Part shown: in pieces, positions 59,325 to 64,000 of the stretch
How the letters are laid out: each line of letters opens with the position of its first letter
How positions within the stretch are numbered: the stretch's first letter is position 1
Assembly: GCA_024742695.1 (NCBI GenBank)
Contig: JANSXY010000004.1
Coordinates: forward strand, 124,001-188,000
DNA length: 64,000 nt
Direction: 5' to 3'
Source: Paracoccaceae bacterium
GTDB lineage: Bacteria > Pseudomonadota > Alphaproteobacteria > Rhodobacterales > Rhodobacteraceae
Notes under the pieces: model-generated
Databases searched by the model: none
The model's input: only the letters and a program-made list of their open reading frames with translations
What the model was told of the DNA's origin: nothing
Program-made: the position numbers and the translations under genes

Positions 59325-61067
59325 ATGCGCGACAGGGATCACGTCAAGGAGATCGACCGGGTTCTGAACGGTGAAGAGACCGGCCGGGATCTGCTTGTCG
59401 CCGAAAGCTGGCGCCGCTGCGTGGAAAGCTACGGCATGGATCCGACCCGACCGGACCCGGCCTATATCGTCTCCGAGGCGCAGCTGCGCGAGCACCGGGA
59501 ACAATCCGAACAGCTGATCGCCATCGCCCGTTCGGGCCTTCAGGGCCTGTTCCGGCAGGTCGCGGGGCAGAACTACGTTCTGCTGCTGGCCGACGCGAAG
59601 GGGGTCTGCGTCGATTTCTTCGGCGACCCCCGCTTCGAGGACGAGTTGCGCCAGGCCGGGTTGTACCTTGGGTCGGACTGGTCCGAGGATCTTGCGGGCA
59701 CCTGTGGCGTGGGATCGTGTCTGGTGACCGGCCAGGCCCTGACGATCCACCAGGCCGATCACTTTGGCCTCGCCCACACGCCCCTGTCCTGCACCTCTGC
59801 GCCGATCTACGACACCTCGGGGCAACTGACCGCGGTGCTGGACATTTCGCTGCTGCGCTCGCCCAGCCCGAAATCGAGCCAGAACCTTGCCATGTCGCTT
59901 GTGTCGGCCTCCGCCCGCCGGGTCGAGATGGCCAACCTCATGGCCGTCAACCGGCGTGACTGGGTGTTGCGGTTTTCCACCTCGCCCGAGTTCCTCGACG
60001 TCGATCCCGAGGCGGCCGTGGCGCTGGACGGATCGGGCCGGATCATCGGGATGACCAAGGGCGCCGAGCAGCTGGCGCCCGACCGTGGCGGCGCCCTGAT
60101 CGGCCGCCACATCGAGGATCTGCTGGAGTTTTCGCTGGACGATCTGCCGGACCTGATGCGCGGCCGGCCGACGGAGGATCGGGTGCTGCGCCTGAAGGAC
60201 GGCCGCGCCCTGTTCGGCCATGCGATCGCCCCGCAGGCCGCGCCGGTTCCGTCGCGCGACCGTGCCAGGGCCGAACTGGGCGCGCTGGCCGGCATCGCCG
60301 GCCCGGATCCCGGAATGGAACGGCTGGCGCATCAGGCGTCGCGGCTGGCGCGCAGCAAGGTTCCGATCACGATCCTGGGCGAAACCGGCACGGGCAAGGA
60401 ATACCTGGCCCGTGCCATCCATGTCTCGGGCCGGGCCGGGCGCTGGTTTCACATGCTGCGCTGCGCCGGGCTTGGCGCGGAAACGGTCAGGGCGCTGTCC
60501 GAGGCCGCGCCGGGCACCCTTTACCTGCGCGGGATCGACGATCTGCGCCCCGACGCGCAGGATGCCCTGCTTTGGCTGCTCGATGCCCGTGACGACCTGC
60601 GGGTGATCTCCTCCGCCGGGCCGGACCTCGATGCGAACCGCGGCGCTATCCGGGCCGATCTTCTGTTCCGTCTGGCCGGCGCCCGGCTGACCTTGCCGCC
60701 GTTGCGTTTGCGGCGGGATTTCGACTGGGTGCTGCAGCGGCTGTTCCGCCGGCGGGCGCCGGACGAAAGCCGCCTGTCGCCGGCGGCCCGGACCGAGCTT
60801 GCCGGGCGGGCCTGGCCCGGCAACATCCGCGAACTGGCGCATACGCTCGACGTGGCCGTGGCCCTGGCCGAGGGACAGGTGATCGACCTGCCCGATCTGC
60901 CGCCTCCGGCAACGGCGCCGCAACCGGCCACGGCACCGGACCAGGATCTGGAGGCGCTGCTGGCGGCCTGTCGGGGAAACATGTCGCAGGTCGCGCGACG
61001 GCTGGGCGTGAACCGCTCGACCGTGCTGCGGCGGGTGCGCAAGTCCGGGCTGGTGCCACGGGCCTAG
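59325..61067 (+). CDS. AcoR-like Fis-family regulator with degenerate AAA domain
   Basis: A 580-aa regulator. The N-terminal GAF-type sensing domain spans about 55-200, an AAA-like domain about 315-510 has Walker A GETGTGKE (352-359), and a Fis HTH (GNMSQVARRLGVNRSTVLRR) is at 551-570. The region between Cys380 and Gly397, where sigma-54 activators have GAFTGA, is only 16 residues and lacks it. Walker B reads LYLRGIDD rather than LFLDEI. It may therefore regulate without sigma-54. The GxxGxG-rich sequence WPGN and arginine finger remain. FMO gene follows after 152 bases. Confidence 0.87.
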   Translation: MRDRDHVKEIDRVLNGEETGRDLLVAESWRRCVESYGMDPTRPDPAYIVSEAQLREHREQSEQLIAIARSGLQGLFRQVAGQNYVLLLADAKGVCVDFFGDPRFEDELRQAGLYLGSDWSEDLAGTCGVGSCLVTGQALTIHQADHFGLAHTPLSCTSAPIYDTSGQLTAVLDISLLRSPSPKSSQNLAMSLVSASARRVEMANLMAVNRRDWVLRFSTSPEFLDVDPEAAVALDGSGRIIGMTKGAEQLAPDRGGALIGRHIEDLLEFSLDDLPDLMRGRPTEDRVLRLKDGRALFGHAIAPQAAPVPSRDRARAELGALAGIAGPDPGMERLAHQASRLARSKVPITILGETGTGKEYLARAIHVSGRAGRWFHMLRCAGLGAETVRALSEAAPGTLYLRGIDDLRPDAQDALLWLLDARDDLRVISSAGPDLDANRGAIRADLLFRLAGARLTLPPLRLRRDFDWVLQRLFRRRAPDESRLSPAARTELAGRAWPGNIRELAHTLDVAVALAEGQVIDLPDLPPPATAPQPATAPDQDLEALLAACRGNMSQVARRLGVNRSTVLRRVRKSGLVPRA

Positions 61068-61078
61068 CCGGACGCGAT

Positions 61079-61103
61079 GTTGCGCCCTGTTGCGCGCGCA
61101 ACG
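61079..61103. promoter_or_regulatory. Candidate activator site upstream of the flavin monooxygenase
   Basis: TGTTGCGC occurs at 61079-61086 and 61089-61096, and the second copy is part of the perfect palindrome GTTGCGCGCGCAAC (61090-61103). TGTTGC/GCAACA-type dyads are typical upstream sites of AcoR-class regulators. It lies about 117 bases before the FMO start. No convincing -24/-12 sigma-54 promoter follows. Confidence 0.45.
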
Positions 61104-61219
61104 GCATCGGCCGATTTCTACGGCCGCGGATCGGCCTTCCCGAAATTTCTGTGGCCTGAACCGCCGCGGGCCCTCAGGCTCCTTCGCGGGATCAAGACAA
61201 GATCCAATGGGAGGACTAC

Positions 61220-63019
61220 ATGCTCGACACGACCTTGACGGACCAGACCCAGGCCTTCCTGGACAGCTTCGGCCGGGCGCTGGAGGCCGGAGACATCGAT
61301 GCCGCCACCGGGATGTTTCTGGACGACTGCTACTGGCGCGACCTCGTCACCTTCACCTGGAACATCAAGACGATGGAGGGAAAGCCCCAGGTCGCGGACA
61401 TGCTCCGCCACCAGCTGGCTTCCACGAAGCCGACGGGATGGGCGCTGGCAGAGGGGGAACTGCCCAGCGAGGATGGCGGCGTCACGACGGCCTGGATCAG
61501 CTTCGAGACCGCGGTCGCGCGGGGCTACGGGTTGATCCGCCTCAAGGAGGGCAAGATCTGGACCCTGCTGACCACGATGGTGGAACTCAAGGGTCATGAA
61601 GAGCCCAAGGGCTTCGCCCGCCCGCTGGGCGCCAAGCATGGCGCCGGCAAGCATCGCACCACCTGGCTGGAAGAACGTCAGAAGGAAGAGGCCGAGCTGG
61701 GATACAAGACCCAGCCCTATTGCGTGATCATCGGCGGCGGCCAGGGGGGCATCGCCCTTGGCGCGCGCCTGCGCCAGTTGGGCGTGCCCACGATCATCGT
61801 CGAGAAGAACGACCGCCCCGGCGACAGCTGGCGCAACCGCTACAAATCGCTGTGCCTGCACGACCCGGTCTGGTACGACCACCTGCCCTACATCAAGTTT
61901 CCCGAGAACTGGCCGATCTTCAGCCCGAAGGACAAGATCGGCGACTGGCTGGAAATGTACACCAAGGTCATGGAGCTGAACTACTGGACCCGCACCACGG
62001 CCAAATCCGCCAGCTATGACGAGGCCACCGGCGAATGGACGGTGGTGGTGGATCGCGACGGCGAAGAGGTTGTGCTGAAACCCCGGCAGCTTGTGATGGC
62101 CACCGGCATGTCCGGCAAGGCGCGGATGCCGGATTTCCCGGGTATGGAGAGGTTCAAGGGCGATCAACACCACTCCAGCCAGCACCCCGGACCGGACCGG
62201 TATCGGGGCAAGAAGGCGGTTGTCGTCGGCTCCAACAACTCGGCCCACGATATCTGCGCGGCACTGTGGGAAAACGATGTCGACGTGACGATGGTGCAGC
62301 GGTCCTCGACCCATATCGTGCGGTCCGACACGCTGATGGAGGTCGGTCTTGGCGCGCTTTACTCCGAGGAAGCCGTGGCCAATGGCGTCACCACCGAGAA
62401 GGCCGACCTGATCTTCGCCTCGCTGCCCTACCGGATCCTGCACGAATTCCAGATCCCCGCCTATGCCGAGATGAAGAAGCGCGACGCGGCCTTCTACGAG
62501 GGGCTGGAAAAGGCCGGCTTCTGGCTGGACTGGGGCGACGACGACAGCGGGCTGTTCATGAAGTACCTGCGCCGCGGCTCGGGCTACTACATCGACATCG
62601 GCGCCAGCCAGCTGATCATCGACGGCGAGATCAAGCTCAAGCGCGGACAGGTCGTGGAGGTCGACGAGACCGGCGTGATCCTCGACGACGGCACGCATCT
62701 GGATGCCGACGTGATCGTCTACGCCACCGGCTACAACTCGATGAACGGCTGGGTGGCCGACCTGATGGGCCAGGACACGGCGGACCGGCTTGGCAAATGC
62801 TGGGGGCTCGGATCCGACACCACGAAGGATCCCGGCCCCTGGGAAGGCGAGGAACGCAACATGTGGAAGCCGACGCAGGTGCCGGCCCTGTGGATGCACG
62901 GCGGCAACCTGCACCAGTCCCGGCATTATTCCCAGTTCCTGAGCCTGCAGATCAAGGCCCGGATGGAAGGCATTCCGACCCCGGTCTACGGGCTGCAGGA
63001 GGTGCACCACCTGTCCTGA
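61220..63019 (+). CDS. Flavin-containing monooxygenase with N-terminal NTF2-like domain
   Basis: A 599-aa NAD(P)H/FAD monooxygenase. Residues 1 to about 130 form an NTF2/SnoaL-like domain (FLDSFGRALEAGDIDAATGMF); the FMO part begins about 170 with IIGGGQGGIALGARLRQLG, has the NADPH fold VVVGSNNSAHDICAALWEND and ends near LQEVHHLS. The FMO signature HPGPDRYRGKKAVVVG is visible. Class B FMOs oxidise ketones, amines or sulfides. The upstream AcoR-like protein probably regulates it. Start ATG 61220, ribosome site GGGAGG. Confidence 0.9.
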   Translation: MLDTTLTDQTQAFLDSFGRALEAGDIDAATGMFLDDCYWRDLVTFTWNIKTMEGKPQVADMLRHQLASTKPTGWALAEGELPSEDGGVTTAWISFETAVARGYGLIRLKEGKIWTLLTTMVELKGHEEPKGFARPLGAKHGAGKHRTTWLEERQKEEAELGYKTQPYCVIIGGGQGGIALGARLRQLGVPTIIVEKNDRPGDSWRNRYKSLCLHDPVWYDHLPYIKFPENWPIFSPKDKIGDWLEMYTKVMELNYWTRTTAKSASYDEATGEWTVVVDRDGEEVVLKPRQLVMATGMSGKARMPDFPGMERFKGDQHHSSQHPGPDRYRGKKAVVVGSNNSAHDICAALWENDVDVTMVQRSSTHIVRSDTLMEVGLGALYSEEAVANGVTTEKADLIFASLPYRILHEFQIPAYAEMKKRDAAFYEGLEKAGFWLDWGDDDSGLFMKYLRRGSGYYIDIGASQLIIDGEIKLKRGQVVEVDETGVILDDGTHLDADVIVYATGYNSMNGWVADLMGQDTADRLGKCWGLGSDTTKDPGPWEGEERNMWKPTQVPALWMHGGNLHQSRHYSQFLSLQIKARMEGIPTPVYGLQEVHHLS

Positions 63020-63063
63020 CCTGTCAGGCGCGTCCGCCGACACCGAAGGCGGGCGCGCCTGCG

Positions 63064-63085
63064 CCGCCGGCCGTCAGGCCGGCGG
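63064..63085. terminator. Hairpin downstream of the flavin monooxygenase
   Basis: CCGCCGGCC-GTCA-GGCCGGCGG (63064-63085) is a perfect 9-base stem, 45 bases after the FMO stop and before the convergent transporter end. No T-tract follows, so it may be a rho-independent terminator only in part. The rest of the 235-base gap holds no gene. Confidence 0.5.
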
Positions 63086-63254
63086 ATCGGTGGATCGCGC
63101 CACGGGCCGTGGACGTGCGGCGACGCTTCCGACGATGCCGGCACCGACACCTGGGCCGAGACCCGGGCCGGGGAAACCACCGCATCGGGGCGCGATCCCC
63201 GCGGTTCGATGCCCGCCGCGCCGCCCTTGCGGCAAGCGACGGGGGGCCAGCCGC

Positions 63255-64000
63255 TCAGCGCCGGTAGCGCGGGGTCTGGGGTGCCGTGGCCCGTCGCAGC
63301 CGCGCCTCGCGCCAGATCATGTAGAGCCCCGAGGCGAGGATCAGCGCGATCCCGGCCACGGCCACCGCATCGGGCCATTCACCGAAGACCAGAAGCCCCC
63401 AGAGCACCGCGAGCGGCATCGCCACGTATTCGAAGGGCGCCACGACCGCCGCCTCGGCCACCCGGTAGGCCTGGCTGATGAAGAACCCGCCGAAGGACGA
63501 GGCCGCGCCAACCAGCAGCAGCACCAGCCAGTCGGACGGTTCCGGAACCGTCCAGGCCCGGAACAGGAAGTCGAGCGAGGCGTCGCCGGTGCCGGAAAAC
63601 CGCCCGTCGCCCATGAACAGGCCCAGCCCGCCCGAGATCACGATGAAGCTGAGCTGGATGTAGAACGACAGCGCCAGCGCGCTTTCGGTCTTGCCGATGT
63701 AGCGGGTCAGCATGTGCAGCCCGGCATAGCCCACCGCTGCCGCGATCGGCAGCAGCGCGGCGGGCTGGAACACCTCGGTCCCCGGCCGGAGCACGACAAG
63801 GACGCCGACGAATCCCACGGCGATCGCCGCCCAGCGTCGCGGGCCGACCTGCTCCTTGAGGAAGATCACCGAGAACACGGTGATGATCAGCGGCGAGACG
63901 AAGAACAGCGCCACGCCCTCGGCCAAGGGCAGCGCGGCAAGGCCCAGGAAGAAGGTCATGTTGGCGAAAACCACGCAGGCGGCGCGCAGCAGGTGCATCC
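63255..64000 (-). CDS. EamA/DMT-family transporter (5' part outside the window)
   Basis: An inner-membrane drug/metabolite transporter. The visible 248 residues show at least eight hydrophobic helices, including SPLIITVFSVIFLKEQVGPRRW and FEYVAMPLAVLWGLLVFGEWP, the paired EamA repeat signature. The start lies beyond 64000; about 50 residues and perhaps two helices are missing. The substrate is not predictable. Confidence 0.88.
   Translation of the reverse strand, partial: MHLLRAACVVFANMTFFLGLAALPLAEGVALFFVSPLIITVFSVIFLKEQVGPRRWAAIAVGFVGVLVVLRPGTEVFQPAALLPIAAAVGYAGLHMLTRYIGKTESALALSFYIQLSFIVISGGLGLFMGDGRFSGTGDASLDFLFRAWTVPEPSDWLVLLLVGAASSFGGFFISQAYRVAEAAVVAPFEYVAMPLAVLWGLLVFGEWPDAVAVAGIALILASGLYMIWREARLRRATAPQTPRYRR

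Noticed and set aside
59148-60923. Long minus-strand frame continuing upstream of the DUF3291 protein
   Set aside because: The part beyond 59147 is antisense to the AcoR-like regulator and lacks conserved sequence; a good ribosome site supports the start at 59147.
61140-61180. Possible sigma-54 promoter before the FMO gene
   Set aside because: GTGGCCTGAACCGCCG has the GG but not GC at the needed 10-base spacing, and the regulator lacks GAFTGA.

Overview
The window is high-GC and densely coded, and it looks like a chromosomal segment of an alphaproteobacterium, most likely Rhodobacteraceae. The pointers are the block murA–DUF2948–hisD–UPF0262–low-molecular-weight phosphatase–infA–maf–RNase E/G–yacG–tRNA-Phe, a Zur-controlled zinc importer, a carboxynorspermidine-type polyamine route, and many ATGA/GTGA stop-start overlaps. 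The family assignment is inference from gene content; no rRNA or marker phylogeny was available. I saw no insertion sequences, prophage genes or CRISPR arrays.

Layout. 1-4600: aroQ, an unknown gene, a MarR regulator and a divergent gentisate operon (dioxygenase, fumarylpyruvate hydrolase, 3-hydroxybenzoate 6-hydroxylase). 4594-9507: a signalling island with a periplasmic molybdopterin-oxidoreductase-fold protein overlapping a hybrid histidine kinase, a divergent LuxR-type response regulator, a receiver with a substituted lysine and a 64-aa protein. 9508-12387: an AT-rich segment with overlapping palindromes, then the carboxynorspermidine decarboxylase and dehydrogenase. 12557-13582: a small membrane protein facing a GbsR/MarR-like regulator with a polylysine tail. 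13658-20721: a urate-to-glyoxylate cluster (PuuD, UraH, PuuE-UraD fusion, AllE, AllA, LysR) plus a class III aminotransferase. 20906-26466: galM, znuA, zur-znuC-znuB and ugd. 26678-31959: Fe-alcohol dehydrogenase, aldehyde dehydrogenase, a glutamine-synthetase-like ligase and a YcaQ-family protein. 32191-37922: a YnjBCD-type ABC importer with a CDP-alcohol phosphatidyltransferase and a disulfide-reductase-like flavoprotein. 38006-49463: a catabolic cluster with UPF0261 protein, PuuC-like aldehyde dehydrogenase, divergent TctCBA importer, cytochrome P450, GS-like ligase, class I amidotransferase, IclR regulator and a second class III aminotransferase. 49726-58372: tRNA-Thr, the housekeeping block and tRNA-Phe. 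58680-64000: a DUF3291 protein, an AcoR-like regulator, a flavin monooxygenase with an NTF2-like N-terminus, and a truncated EamA transporter.

Most interesting region. In 38006-49463 the parts of a gamma-glutamylation amine pathway (ligase, amidotransferase that could remove glutamate, PuuC-like dehydrogenase, aminotransferase) are tightly linked to a P450 and a tripartite tricarboxylate transporter. The known Puu pathway uses a flavin oxidase where this cluster has a P450. The substrate cannot be read from the sequence; an amine or amino-carboxylate entering by TctCBA, oxidised by the P450 while glutamylated, is the working hypothesis.

Other points of note are the AcoR-like regulator that lacks the GAFTGA loop and Walker B acids, a histidine-rich tail on the ZnuC ATPase, a three-gene NTF2/GNAT/nitrilase module sitting inside the housekeeping block, and the palindromes at 9644-9678.
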